Origin: Pseudogymnoascus destructans
Lineage: Eukaryota > Ascomycota > Leotiomycetes > Thelebolales > Thelebolaceae
Assembly: GCF_001641265.1 (NCBI RefSeq)
Contig: NW_020167528.1
Span: 434,001-498,000 of the forward strand
DNA: 64,000 nucleotides
Direction: 5' to 3'
In this document: one piece after another, positions 44,518 to 54,780 of the stretch
How positions within the stretch are numbered: position 1 is the stretch's first letter
How the letters are laid out: every line of letters starts with the position of its first letter
Notes under the pieces: model-generated
Told to the model about the DNA's origin: nothing
What the model saw: only the letters and a program-made list of their open reading frames with translations
The model's database searches: none
Program-made: the position numbers and the translations under genes

Positions 44518-44764
44518 ATGGAGAACCCAACACCCTTTACAGGACAGAGCTTTGAGCTGCCTGAGGCATTGATGAAGGAATTGACTGACGGTCTCAGTAC
44601 TCGCGATTGCAGGTCATTCGTCATCACTGACGACAAGAACTCGTTCCCAAAGTTATTTGCTGTAGTCATCTTTGATGTTGCGACAGCCAAAGAATGGATG
44701 GGAAGCATTGGCTCTACTGCGTATGTCTGCCGTCATTGATGGGTTCTATTCTAACAGCATCTAG
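44518..44764 (+). CDS. Short hypothetical protein ending at LTR-A4
   Basis: An ATG at 44518 lies about 50 bp past a TATAAA (44467). Unspliced, it codes for 74 aa (MENPTPFTGQSFELPEALMK onward, stop at 44739). With a GT-AG intron (44721-44757) it would give 69 aa. No known domain. LTR-A4 begins 14 bp after the spliced stop, so the original 3' part may have been lost. It has the same strand and style as the orphan gene at 43808, but no clear similarity between the two. It may also be chance. Confidence 0.35.
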
Positions 44765-44777
44765 TCAATCAGAACTG

Positions 44778-45709
44778 TGTCATACTGACATTCGTTGCAC
44801 TCAGTTTGCTATCAAACTCAAGAGCAAACTTGGAAATCTCCTCCTCAAACCTACAAGTCACTATACATATTTTGGCTTATCACACCAACAACAAGAGCAA
44901 TACTACTCAACGATCGCTACAACCATCTATGATTCATTACACGTCATCGCTCCTTAGTTACTGGGCCGATATTACCACATAGCATATCTCTACAACCCTC
45001 TATGATTCATTACATGACATCACTCATACTACCACATGACATCACTCATACTACCACATGACATATCTCTACCAACTAGAGGCCTAGGAGCATTAACAAT
45101 AGCTCTAAAAGCTCCTACGAACCTTTATGATTCATTACACGTCATCGCTCTTTAGTTACCCACAAGATTGGTTAAGTTATGACATAATTTGTCTATGACA
45201 TAATTTGTCTATAGGGGTACTCTGACCTTGGACCTCCTTTTACTTCCTATAGGCTACGAACCTAAGAGATGGTTCTATGGGATTCTCTTACGTCGACTAC
45301 AGTTACCAAGCCTGGTAAGTCATGGAAAGTCTTGGAAGATGAGAGAACTACACTCCTTTAGCATAAATAGGATTGCCCTTTCCTTAAGAAAGGGCAAGCA
45401 GACAATACAGTAAATCGACTATCAAATACTTCCACGTCTTTTACAAGCTTCCAAGCATTCATCTTGTTACTCCTTGTTTCTGAAAAGTCAGTGAGGTGTT
45501 AACCTCTGACTTACCCCTGAGTTCCCAGACTCAACATTTGTTGCAACTTGTCTGAACCACTTCACTACATCACACACCTGATTGCTGCGTTGTGGAATAG
45601 TCTAAGCTACAACCCTTTGGCTCTGTTTCCTAAGACAGTGTGTTGTCTTAGTAAATTCATCCCTTCCTTGGGTGGCTAGATTCTCACATCTGGTGCACCC
45701 ACCATTACA
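44778..45709 (+). repeat. Solo LTR, family A (copy A4), with target duplication
   Basis: A 932-bp TG...CA unit, TGTCATACTG to CACCATTACA, flanked by ACTG on both sides (44774-44777 and 45710-45713). The duplication becomes AACTG (5 bp) if the shared A is counted. It is the most complete copy of the family and represents a clean solo insertion. Confidence 0.85.
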
Positions 45710-46024
45710 ACTGGGACGTAGGAGATAGAGTGTAGCTATCGACCAAAAATTTAAAAAAACTCTCGTCCTAGCCGCAAGCTGGGCCAACAATGGGTCGGAC
45801 CATATATGGTGTTGGAACGGATTGGGCACGCATTTCGATTGGAACTACCTACCGGTTCTCAAATACACAATGTGTTCTCACCAGACGTCCTCATGAAGGA
45901 CCCGAACAACCCCCTACCTGGTCAGGATCCACCTGAGCCTAGCAGCAAAGTGATAGATGGCGTATAGGAATGGTAAGTGGAAAAGATCCTCGCTGTAAGG
46001 CTCCGCCGGAAGCAACTACAATAC
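45710..46024 (+). pseudogene. Ty3-type integrase C-terminus and chromodomain remnant
   Basis: Combining plus-strand frames gives WDVGDRV, GQQWVGPYMV, LERIGHAFRLELP, and then the chromodomain-like start KVIDG...EWEVEKILAVRLR RK. This is the GPY/F module and chromodomain typical of chromoviral Ty3 integrases. It contains stops and frameshifts, is cut at its left by LTR-A4 and at its right by the LTR-B of gypsy-2. It derives from an older insertion. Confidence 0.75.
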
Positions 46025-46442
46025 TGTTACGGCTATAGTAACATGATGTCATGGTTACAGGGCCAGGGCCTAGTAACGTGACGTGTGAGTCACATAACGT
46101 GACGTGTGAGTCACAGTGGGAAGCGGGGTAGGCTGCCATGTGACGGGGCTAATGGATAGTTGCAGAAACTAGTGGATATTGGATAGTTGAGCTATCCACG
46201 AACTATCCTGAATATCTAGCTATCCGCCAACTATCCAGATTACCCATGAGGCACGACGCCACTATATAAGTAGATAGTATTTCCTTAGATAGGAGCTTCG
46301 TGCTCAACTCAATACAGTATTTGTTATATACTAGTAACGTGTTACTTGAAGCCTTTGTGTCTGATCCCCTGCCTCCTCTGATAAGTAAACCTTTACGCAA
46401 GAGAACCTCTGTGTCTTCTATCGTTTAGAAGTCAGCGTTACA
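46025..46442 (+). repeat. 5' LTR of gypsy-2 (family B)
   Basis: A 418-bp unit, TGTTACGGCT to CAGCGTTACA. It contains a TATATAAGTAG box (46263) and tandem ACGTGACGTGTGAGTCAC motifs near 46075-46110. It is the same length as the solo LTR at 59566-59983. Confidence 0.9.
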
Positions 46443-46488
46443 CTTTGAGCACCACTTCTACGAGGCACTGGCTCATACACAAAGCAAC

Positions 46489-48453
46489 ATGTCTGTCATC
46501 AGTTCGAAGGGGAAAACCCCCACCACGCCAACTTCGTCTCAGAGGTCTAAGCCTGAGAATGAAGAGATGCCCGACGCACCCACCGTCAACGAACTCAAGG
46601 AAACTCTATGCGTCAAGTTGCCCGACACTTACTCCGGCAACCGAAAGGAACTTGAGGTGTTTTTGCTACAGGTCAAACTGTACCAGCACTTCAATGACGA
46701 GAAGTTTCCCACCCAGGAGAGCTATGCCCTGTGGACTGCGTCCTACCTTAGGGGGGAAGCCCTGCGATGGGTCGAACCATTCCTCAAGGATTATTTCAAA
46801 TATGAAAGTACCAATGGAAGCATGGCAACTACGCAGACTATGTTTGGCAGCTGGAAAGGATTCTGTAAGGAAATCCGACGCATGTTCGGAGACATCGATG
46901 AGATTAAGACCGCGGAAGACCATCTGTTTGCACTTAAGCAGACTGGCAGCGCCCTCACGTACTCCACAGAATTCCAGAGATACGGCAATCAGACAGGATG
47001 GGACGCCATCGCACTCATCAGCCACTACCGACGTGGGCTGAAGAGCCATATACGTATGGAACTTGCCCGTTTGGAACAACAACCAACGGACATGGTAGCG
47101 CTAATCGAACATACGGTCCGAATCGACAATCGACTATACGAATTCCAGAAGGAACGTCGGACCTATGACAAGCCCAAGAAAAGTTACCCCTACCGGGGAA
47201 ACGAGGGCAGACGACGGGATCAACACCCGCGAGACAACCGTTCGTCGGACCCCATGGAACTCGATGCCACGTTCAAACCTGGACGACCCCGTGACCCTAA
47301 GAAAGACAGACAATTCAAGGAACGACTCTGTTTTAACTGCGACAAGCCAGGCCACATGGCCCGAGACTGCAGACAGCCAAAGAAAGGGAACGGCGGACGC
47401 AAAGTCGGCAAACAACTCAATGCTACCTGGCAAGGCCGGGGAGGTTACAACGCCTCGGGGATGCAGTTGAACGCCACATTTGTGAACAAACAGGACTGGG
47501 GAATAAACGGCGAAAGCACCCCAGAAGACGGGAGCTCAGATGAAGAATCAGAGGCGGAATCGTTCACCGTCTCGGAACAGGAAACCTTCGACGAGCTTGC
47601 ACCTACGGAACCAATGAGTCCACGGTGCAAGAGCGTAGTAAGACGCATGGCAAAACATGCCCACGCGAAGATTAGGGCCGAACGAGACAAGCCCAGCGGC
47701 CAGAGGAGAATCCCCACGCTTAAGGGCATCTACGGGAACCTGTTACAGGGACTTCCGTTAGAGTGCAAGGTGGACGACTGCAAGGATGACCTCTGGAGAT
47801 ACTACGACCAACTAACGAATACCCGCAGGCTGCTTGGCACGTCCCCAGACATAGCTAAGTTGGAAGCCCAAGAAGCGGAAGAACTGGAGAAGAATGTCGA
47901 GCATATGGCTAAACTGAAGAATATGAAAAGCGTCGAACTTTACTACCAGGACCGCAGGAGAGCCCTGGAGAAGTACGACGAGAAAGCCAGAGGTATGCTG
48001 CAATGGGAAAATGCGAGACCCACTCCACGCATCGAAAGGAGAGCCATGGAGCAACTAGACACGTTCTCCACGCCTCCGAGAGAAGATAGTGCATGGGTGA
48101 GAGGACAGCGGGAACTATCAACGACAGACGCAACAGAGACTGATCATCCCTGGCACGCGTATGTCTACTGGGAGTATTGCAGCGAAGATGACTGCAAGCT
48201 CCACTGGAAAAAGAAACACCAGAATCAGTTGTTTCCCCGATCCTCGCCCAGGATACACTTCAGAGACGCAGAGCAAGTTCACGCCCTCAGGCGAAGCCAG
48301 TCTGAAGGGGACTTGCCTATCAAAAGCGAACAGGTATACGAGAAATACCCACATCTGCTAGACGAAGCAGAAGAGCGAGGGAAACGATCTCCCCAAGGAC
48401 CACCATTGGAAGCGGATGAATACTATCCTTCCTCGGACGAGTCAAAAAACTAG
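46489..48453 (+). CDS. Gag polyprotein of gypsy-2
   Basis: 654 aa, uninterrupted, from the ATG 47 bp past the LTR. It forms the particle of the retrotransposon and packages its RNA. The capsid-like retrotransposon gag domain lies at about 50-230 (EVFLLQVKLYQHFNDEKF... LYEFQKERRTY). A basic linker is followed by the nucleocapsid knuckle CFNCDKPGHMARDC (about 283-296). A long, charged C-terminal extension of about 350 aa, rich in Glu/Lys/Arg, lacks a recognised domain and is longer than most fungal Gags. The stop TAG is immediately preceded by A AAA AAC, the expected -1 shift site into pol. Confidence 0.9.
   Translation: MSVISSKGKTPTTPTSSQRSKPENEEMPDAPTVNELKETLCVKLPDTYSGNRKELEVFLLQVKLYQHFNDEKFPTQESYALWTASYLRGEALRWVEPFLKDYFKYESTNGSMATTQTMFGSWKGFCKEIRRMFGDIDEIKTAEDHLFALKQTGSALTYSTEFQRYGNQTGWDAIALISHYRRGLKSHIRMELARLEQQPTDMVALIEHTVRIDNRLYEFQKERRTYDKPKKSYPYRGNEGRRRDQHPRDNRSSDPMELDATFKPGRPRDPKKDRQFKERLCFNCDKPGHMARDCRQPKKGNGGRKVGKQLNATWQGRGGYNASGMQLNATFVNKQDWGINGESTPEDGSSDEESEAESFTVSEQETFDELAPTEPMSPRCKSVVRRMAKHAHAKIRAERDKPSGQRRIPTLKGIYGNLLQGLPLECKVDDCKDDLWRYYDQLTNTRRLLGTSPDIAKLEAQEAEELEKNVEHMAKLKNMKSVELYYQDRRRALEKYDEKARGMLQWENARPTPRIERRAMEQLDTFSTPPREDSAWVRGQRELSTTDATETDHPWHAYVYWEYCSEDDCKLHWKKKHQNQLFPRSSPRIHFRDAEQVHALRRSQSEGDLPIKSEQVYEKYPHLLDEAEERGKRSPQGPPLEADEYYPSSDESKN
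48444..48450 (+). promoter_or_regulatory. -1 ribosomal frameshift site (A AAA AAC) at the gag stop
   Basis: In the gag frame the codons read TCA AAA AAC TAG. The heptamer A AAA AAC fits X XXY YYZ. A one-base backward slip reads AAA AAA CTA GGA GTC and enters a frame that is open without stops through the protease motif. Pol has no required ATG of its own before 48531. A downstream structure was not assessed. Confidence 0.85.
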
Positions 48454-50732
48454 GAGTCCTCGACGGTAGGCCACCGGCGAGCGACACGAAGAGGCCTAGT
48501 ACAGACCAGCTATGCGCCACGACGGGCAGCATGCAACTATATGTGGTTGCTAAGATACAACAGCGACACCTCCGAGCAATGATTGACTCAGGAGCGACGG
48601 GCAACTTTATGACAAAGAAAGTAGCAGACACGCAAGGTTTCAAGACGCAATTGAAAACCGAACCATACCCGTTAATGGTCGTAGATGGAGAGCCCATCTC
48701 GACTAATGAAGGAATGGTGACCCACGAAACGGTCCCATTGGAAATGGTCATGCTACACGGGCACAAGGAAACGATTCAGTTTGACATCGTGCACATGGAC
48801 AACCATGCGTGCATCCTTGGTGTGCCATGGCTCAAGAAACACAACCCCCAGATCGACTGGTGGAACGAGAAAGTTGTGATGAGCCAGTGCGCGTGTGAAC
48901 AACGGACGGACATGCGACAACGGGAGAAACCCTCCCAGGGCCGGAAGGAGTTATGTGCAACCTCCGAGCTCAATGACCTAGCCCAGGCATCCTCACCGAC
49001 GAGTATACCGGTGGAGTACAAGGAATACGAGCGATTATTCCAGGAAGGCCCTAAGAACGAGGCGCTTCCTAAGCACCAACCATGGGATCACGAGATACCT
49101 TTGGAGAAAGACAAGAGTCCACCATTCGGACCAATATATCAGCTATCGGAAAAGGAGCTGAAGGTACTTAAGGAGTACATCGATGATAACCTAGCGAAAG
49201 GATTCATCAGACCATCCACATCACCAGCAGGAAGTCCGGTGCTTTTCGTACCAAAGAAAGACGGCTCCCTACGGTTATGTGTGGACTATCGAGCGTTGAA
49301 CAACATCACAATCAAGGACAGGTATGCCCTGCCGTTAATCAATGAACTACACGATAGATTTCAAGGAGCAAAGATCTTCAGTAAGCTAGATCTGCGAGGA
49401 GCATACAACCTGATCCGAATCAAGGCTGGGGAAGAGTGGAAAACAGCATTCCGCACCCGCTATGGCCTATTCGAGTATCAAGTCATGCCCTTTGGGCTAA
49501 CAAACGCACCCGCATCCATGCAACGACTGATGAATGATGCTTTGCATGAATACTTAGACATCTTTACCATTGTCTACTTAGACGACGTCCTGGTGTATTC
49601 AGCAACCAAGGAGGAGCATGTCAAGCATGTCAAACTCGTCCTGAAGAAACTAAAGGAGTACAGCTTACTCCTCAAACCAGAGAAGTGCGAGTTCCATAAA
49701 AACCAAGTCGAATTCTTGGGTTACATTATCGGAACGCACGGCATCAAGATGGACCAAGCAAAAGTAACGGCAGTGTTGGAATGGTCAACACCAACCACGG
49801 TCAAGGAAGTGCAAGCCTTCCTAGGCTTCGCCAACTTCTACCGAAGATTCATCTCGGGATATTCCAAGGTAGCTCAACCACTCACGGAGCTTACCAGAAA
49901 GGATCTCGAATTCAAATGGACGGACAAGGCAGAGGCTGCTTTCCAGGAACTTAAGACGAAGTTCACGGAAGCACCTATCCTTGCTACATTTGACCCTGCA
50001 AAGAAGATCATCCTCGAAACGGACTCTTCTGACTTCGCAATTGGAGCATGTCTGAATCAACCAGACGAGAACGGTAAGTTCAAACCAATCGCGTACTACT
50101 CTAGGAAACTGTCACCCGCGGAACTCAATTACGACATCCACGACAAGGAGCTACTGGCTATTGTCGTTGCCTTTGAGCAGTGGCGAGTATATCTTGAGGG
50201 ATCCACCTACCCTGTGCAGGTATGGACGGATCACAAGAACCTCATATACTTCACCACGACCAAGGTTTTAAACCGCAGACAAGTCCGCTGGGCAGAAACC
50301 CTCGCAGCCTACAACTTCATGATAACCTATCGCAAGGGCTCCGAGAATGCAAGAGCAGACGCTCTCAGCAGACGGACCGACTACGCCGGCCCAAAGGAAG
50401 AAAGACCTAGAGCAATTCTGAAGAAAACAGATGCAGGAATACAGTACAACGAGTTACTAGTGACGATCTCAGTCATCGAAGATACAGAACTCGAGGAAAG
50501 ACTCAAGAAAGCTTACGCAACAGACGAATGCGCCAAGCGAGTCTTGTCCAAAGTCGAAGGCGACTTCACCATCGACGAACAAGGATTGATTCAATACAAA
50601 GGGTTAGTGTATGTCCCAAGTCAAATGAGACGCCCGCTGGTGCAAGAACAACACTCGTTACCAGCACACGGTCATCAGGGAGTAACACGAACCTTCGAAC
50701 GAATCACCCGACACTACTACTTCCCAGGTATG
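48450..50732 (+). pseudogene. Pol of gypsy-2, intact up to the integrase N-terminus then truncated
   Basis: It is open from the slippage point. The protease is DSGATGNFMT (about 48580). The reverse transcriptase has LRLCVDYRALN and the catalytic YLDDVLVYS (about 49573-49600). The RNase H has ETDSSDFAIGACL, RKLSPAELNYDIHDKEL and WTDHKNLIYF. After LSRRTDY the frame reaches the integrase zinc module HSLPAHGHQGVTRTFERI... HYYFPGMR and ends at the TIR element near 50733. The ORF then runs into the array (to 50936) as non-homologous sequence. Catalytic integrase and chromodomain are missing, so it is called a pseudogene although the surviving part is undamaged. Confidence 0.9.
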
Positions 50733-50746
50733 AGGAATAGACTGGC

Positions 50747-51080
50747 TGGCCCGGACCGTAAAGACCAGACTGGACTGGACCGGACCGCTTATATGAGTGT
50801 TCCAGTCCTTAAATTTAAGACCGGACCGTGGTTCGGTCCTCCTTTTTTTAAAAAGCCCGGACTGAATTTCAGTCTAGTCTCTAGGGTTAAGACCGGACTG
50901 TGGTTCGGTCCTCCTTTTTTTCAAAGCCCGGACTGAACTTCGGTCCAGTCTCTAGGGTTAAGACCGGACCGTGGTTCGGTCCTCCTTTTTTTCAAAGCCC
51001 GGACTGAACTTCGGTCCAGTGTCTAGGGTTAAGACCAGACCGTGGTTCGGTCTAGGCTTTTTTACCATCCGAGCTTTTTT
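50747..51080. repeat. Left subterminal array, about 71-bp units
   Basis: Three full copies plus a fourth partial copy, starting at 50816, 50888, 50959 and 51030. The consensus holds AGACCGGACCGTGGTTCGGTC, a T7 run, AAGCCCGGACTGAA and CTAGGGTTA. Copies 2 and 3 are nearly identical. Confidence 0.9.
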
Positions 51081-51489
51081 TTAAAAAGCCCGAACTGAAG
51101 TTTAGTATATTTAGCTTGTAGATCACGATGTTAGTCCTGTGACCAAGAGTAACGGTATATAGTAATGGTATATTGATAGAAATTAGGATAAATTTATCAT
51201 ATAGATAATAAATTATGGTAATTACATTAGAGTTATAAGTGCCGTATGTCTCAGAATGCATCAGCTTACAGTGGCTTCCCTACCATCACCACCACCGCCA
51301 TCGCACACAGGTTTGTGTCGACTTTGGGAGGCCAGCCTTCCTACCACCTAGCGCAAAGGTTGGTATCTATCGCAGTAGTTAACATAATATATTGTTCAAG
51401 CTGGTTCCAAATGCTATATAAGGCTAATTAGTGATATATTCCGTTACTGTGAGCCGTTACTCTAACCCACATCTGAATAGTACCCTCCT

Positions 51490-52531
51490 CTACCTTCTAA
51501 GTCGTTGCGAATGTCGAGGAGTATCAATGGAGGCTTCATCATTCTGAAGGTCCTTATTTAGAACCCCAAAATTTCGCTTCCTCTGAGTTTCCAATCTTCC
51601 ATTGCGACCTTGTGTAGCTCTATGTGGCGTTGATGGGTCTGGTAGGTCTTGTTCAGCATTCTCCTCGTCAGATGATATTACCATCGTCATAGCAACTTGT
51701 CGATCAGAGTCCTCAATTATAGAGTCTGGGTCAGGGGCGCCAAATACATGGTCTATATTATCCCAATGATTATCAAGTTCCCACTTATACCTATGATAGT
51801 GTTTAACAATCATCGACTCTCGAACTGTAGCCGTACTCATTTGTGCCCTGTGGTATTCATGGATATCGCGGGCAATATTAAATATGCGCTCAACTCCAGT
51901 ACCAGTAGCTGTTTAAAGCGATTTGTAAGATATTTGCGTTACTCTTAACCGTTACTGTAGGAGCTTACCTGGTACTGCAAGGATATCCCTTGCCATCTTC
52001 GCAACTGAAGGGTAAGAGAGCTCTAAGGTCTTCCACACTAGGAGCACTGGAGTATCTGCATCAGCACTAACCACTAGCGCATTTAAATAACGCTCAGCTT
52101 CATTATAGCTGGTACTTGATGGGCTCTGCCACCCTTTATGTAGCTGCCGGTTCATCCGAAATACCGCATTAAGACTTGTTGGTGTATAGGGGCAAGGCGG
52201 TACTGCCTCATGCTGGTCCCTCGAATTTTTTTGATAGTAAGCCTTCCAGTAATCTAAGAATATTTGGCGGTACTTCTTTGAGTGGGAACGGTCCCATTCA
52301 GGAGCGTTAAAAATGTCCAGTTTCTGAGATGGATCAAGAATTGCAGCAAGAGCATACGTCTGTTCAACAGGACCACCAGTTTCAGTATAATAGTGCCTTA
52401 ACTTTGCAACACCTGCAGTAATAGCAGCAGTAAACTCGTCTACCCAAGGATTAGATGCTGTATCCTTGTTATATAGCTTTTGATTAATATCATCAAGATG
52501 GTCAAATAATGTATTGTATACATTCCATGTA
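51490..52531 (-). pseudogene. hAT transposase 3' half, split from its 5' end
   Basis: On the minus strand the frame begins at the pogo boundary (TWNVYNTLFDHLDDINQK), runs through YALAAILDPSQKLDIF and the hAT tail LSYPSVAKMARDILAVP. A GT-AG intron (about 51971-51913) joins it to ATGTGVERIFNIARDI and a C-terminal acidic/charged tail ending at 51490. This is the second half of a hAT transposase, containing the dimerisation domain. Sequence upstream of the pogo insertion (54392-54790) is not coding, so the N-terminal half is lost. It is distinct from the BED-hAT family at 3495 and 55595. Confidence 0.75.
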
Positions 52532-54391
52532 ACGTACATGTATAGCGAAAGCGCCAAACAAGCGAAAGCGCCAAAATTATCTACCCTCACGACAAACATT
52601 GCGATAAATCTACCACAACATTAGAAATCAATTAAAACTACTCGGAGTCCTCTTCCTCAGAGGTGTCTATTACAATCTGACACGTGCGCGCATTGTGCCC
52701 AGTCTCACCACACTTGCCACAGCGACGGGCACGGGTTTCTTCCCTTGGCTTCCGACCACGGCTTGCCCTTATTTCCTGCTCTACCTGCTGCACAACATCC
52801 CTCTCATCCTGTAGCTCTTGCGCCCCTTGTTGACTAAGTGATCCTCCTTGCTGTAGTCGTGTTTTCCTAGCTCTCCGGCGCTTGCTTAGTACTTCATTTG
52901 CCTGTCGTAGGTTTTGGTTCTCTCCCTTTAGCAGTGCTAATTGATGCATTATTTGCGATGCACCCTTTGTAAACTGGTCAACAGCTGCATAGATTGAGGT
53001 TGGAGAGCTATTTTGATGGCGTGAAATCTGAGTTTTAATAAATGTAGACTGTGACATAGCTTCAATTGGGTTGTTTGGTGTCTGAGAAACCCAAGGTTGA
53101 GCAGTACCTGGGCGGGAGCTTGGAGGCGTTGGTGTCCTTAACTTAAGATCAAGTGTAGATATCACTCTCTCAGGGTCAAATGGAAGAAGCCCTGCCCCTC
53201 GGAACCCGCCTCGAATGTTACTTTCCGTCATTGTAGTGTTAAATGCAGCGTGGAAGGCAGGAAAGAAGTCATCCTTTGTAATATGAGAAATATGAGCCTG
53301 CATCATATCTTCAATTTGCCGACCATAGGCCTGCTTTAACGGGCCGAAACAGCCAACATCAAGTGGCTGGAGTAGATGAGAAGAGTGAGCAGGCATACAA
53401 AGCGTAATAATGTTGTGTTCCTTGCAGTACTCCTCAAACTCATCTGAGTGGTGGCTCTCATGACCATCAAGGACTAACAAGCGATAACCACCAACACTCC
53501 GGGCCTTTGTATGCTTCTCAAAGTGCTGAATCCAATCCATGCCTCTCTCGTTTGTAGTCCAGCCATTTTCAGTAACAGAAATCACCCAATCGCTTGAAAA
53601 TCCACTATTCTCATACCAAGATGTAAGGTGGTTTTTGCCTGCAACAATGATAAATGGTGGTACTGCCCAACCTTGAGAACTAACGCCTTGGATTACTGTA
53701 ACCCATTCCCGATTACCAGGCTGTACCTTCTTTGCTTTTGCCCGCCCATCTGAGCTTGTTACAACCATAGCAGTTGAGATAACGCCCATCATAAACCCAG
53801 TCTCATCAAAGTTGAAGATATCTGCTTCATCGATACCATATTTCGCAATTGTGTTACGCACAAGCTCAAACCAGCCATTAATAACTTCTGGATCTTCGCA
53901 CTTAGCCCTCTGGTAGTCGTATTTGCGCTGAAAGCGTGTCTGGAGCTCTACACGCCGCTTAACAAAGTTTGAAGCCCAACGCGACCCAACGCGTGACGCG
54001 TCGCGTGTTGCAAGTAGTCGACTTGCCATATCTTCAACAACAGACAGCCGAGGAGGAAACCCTTTGGCAGCTAGGTCGAGTATATACTGAACAAGGACGG
54101 ACTCCTCTAGGTTAGTTAATTTCCGTGAGTTGGCTTGGATATCGCGTCGTGAAGGTACACCTTCTAGACGACGACCTAGCTTGCGGTGGTCCACAGAATA
54201 GATCCTAGCAGCAACTCGAAGGCGTAACTTTGGGTCGCTTTGCATAGCCTGGATAGCTAGCACTAATTGGCTTTCATCGTTTTTATGGGGCATGTTTTGT
54301 TGTTGAGGAATTTAACATTTAGTTGGGGGGTTTGGTCACCGCATCATTTTGGCGCTTTCGCTTGTTTGGCGCTTTCGCTATACATGTACGT
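52532..54391 (-). mobile_element. Complete pogo-1 (Fot1-type) transposon
   Basis: 1860 bp. The ends are perfect inverted repeats of about 45 bp beginning ACGTACATGTATAGCGAAAG at the left and ending with the complement at 54391. Each contains two tandem AGCGAAAGCGCCAAA copies. TA flanks both sides (52530-52531 and 54392-54393). The single intact transposase gene has no stop. It is inserted in the hAT-bearing TIR element. Confidence 0.96.
52638..54293 (-). CDS. Intact pogo-family DDE transposase with C-terminal CCHC zinc knuckle
   Basis: 551 aa, uninterrupted, ATG at 54293. It catalyses excision and integration of its own element at TA dinucleotides. An N-terminal helix-turn-helix (about 5-65) and a CENP-B-type second DNA-binding region (about 75-135) precede the DDE core: NFDETGFMMG (D163), VLDGHESHHS (D276) and QPLDVGCFGP (D312), with 35 residues between the last two. 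The C-terminal coiled segment (LKGENQNLRQANEVLSKRRR) leads to CGKCGETGHNARTC near the end, a CX2CX4HX4C knuckle. Most pogo transposases lack this knuckle. The frame, termini and TA flanks are all intact, so this copy may be autonomous. The copy at 1-1430 is a damaged relative. Confidence 0.95.
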   Translation of the reverse strand: MPHKNDESQLVLAIQAMQSDPKLRLRVAARIYSVDHRKLGRRLEGVPSRRDIQANSRKLTNLEESVLVQYILDLAAKGFPPRLSVVEDMASRLLATRDASRVGSRWASNFVKRRVELQTRFQRKYDYQRAKCEDPEVINGWFELVRNTIAKYGIDEADIFNFDETGFMMGVISTAMVVTSSDGRAKAKKVQPGNREWVTVIQGVSSQGWAVPPFIIVAGKNHLTSWYENSGFSSDWVISVTENGWTTNERGMDWIQHFEKHTKARSVGGYRLLVLDGHESHHSDEFEEYCKEHNIITLCMPAHSSHLLQPLDVGCFGPLKQAYGRQIEDMMQAHISHITKDDFFPAFHAAFNTTMTESNIRGGFRGAGLLPFDPERVISTLDLKLRTPTPPSSRPGTAQPWVSQTPNNPIEAMSQSTFIKTQISRHQNSSPTSIYAAVDQFTKGASQIMHQLALLKGENQNLRQANEVLSKRRRARKTRLQQGGSLSQQGAQELQDERDVVQQVEQEIRASRGRKPREETRARRCGKCGETGHNARTCQIVIDTSEEEDSE

Positions 54392-54780
54392 TATGCAAAT
54401 GTTAACTATATTAATTAATAACTATTAAATTAACGTAACCATATAATATTTATCAAACTATAGTAATAATTAATAGTAACGTTAGTAGCTGCTATTAATG
54501 CTTAATTAAACTCATATCAAATATAAGTCATAACTAATTGACTACTCTATGATCGATTTTGATTGAATAATATGATATCACTTGTAAATATAATATCACG
54601 TGTAAATATAATCACGTGTAATTATTTAACAGTGTGTAAATGGAACTATTATAGTTATACTATTTTCAACTTATACCTCCAAATGCATGTACAGTAACAC
54701 TTAATAGTAACGTTATTAATATTCGATTGCACTTAAAGCTATTCCTAATAACATATCATGTGATGACATGTGGTGGCCCC
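54392..54780. other. AT-rich stretch upstream of the lost hAT 5' half
   Basis: No gene. Very AT-rich with TTAATTAAT and CACGTG(T)AAATATAAT-like repeats (about 54575-54625). Inside the TIR element. Confidence 0.4.

Larger units (their letters stand above)
46025..50732 (+). mobile_element. Ty3-like retrotransposon gypsy-2, 3' end lost
   Basis: 5' LTR (46025-46442), intact gag (46489-48453), and pol in the -1 frame from 48450, running through protease, reverse transcriptase and RNase H into the start of integrase. It is cut at about 50733 by the 4.36-kb TIR element. The 3' LTR is not in the window, but solo LTRs of the same family lie at 59566 and 60029. Reading frames without a single stop suggest a recent insertion. 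Confidence 0.93.
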
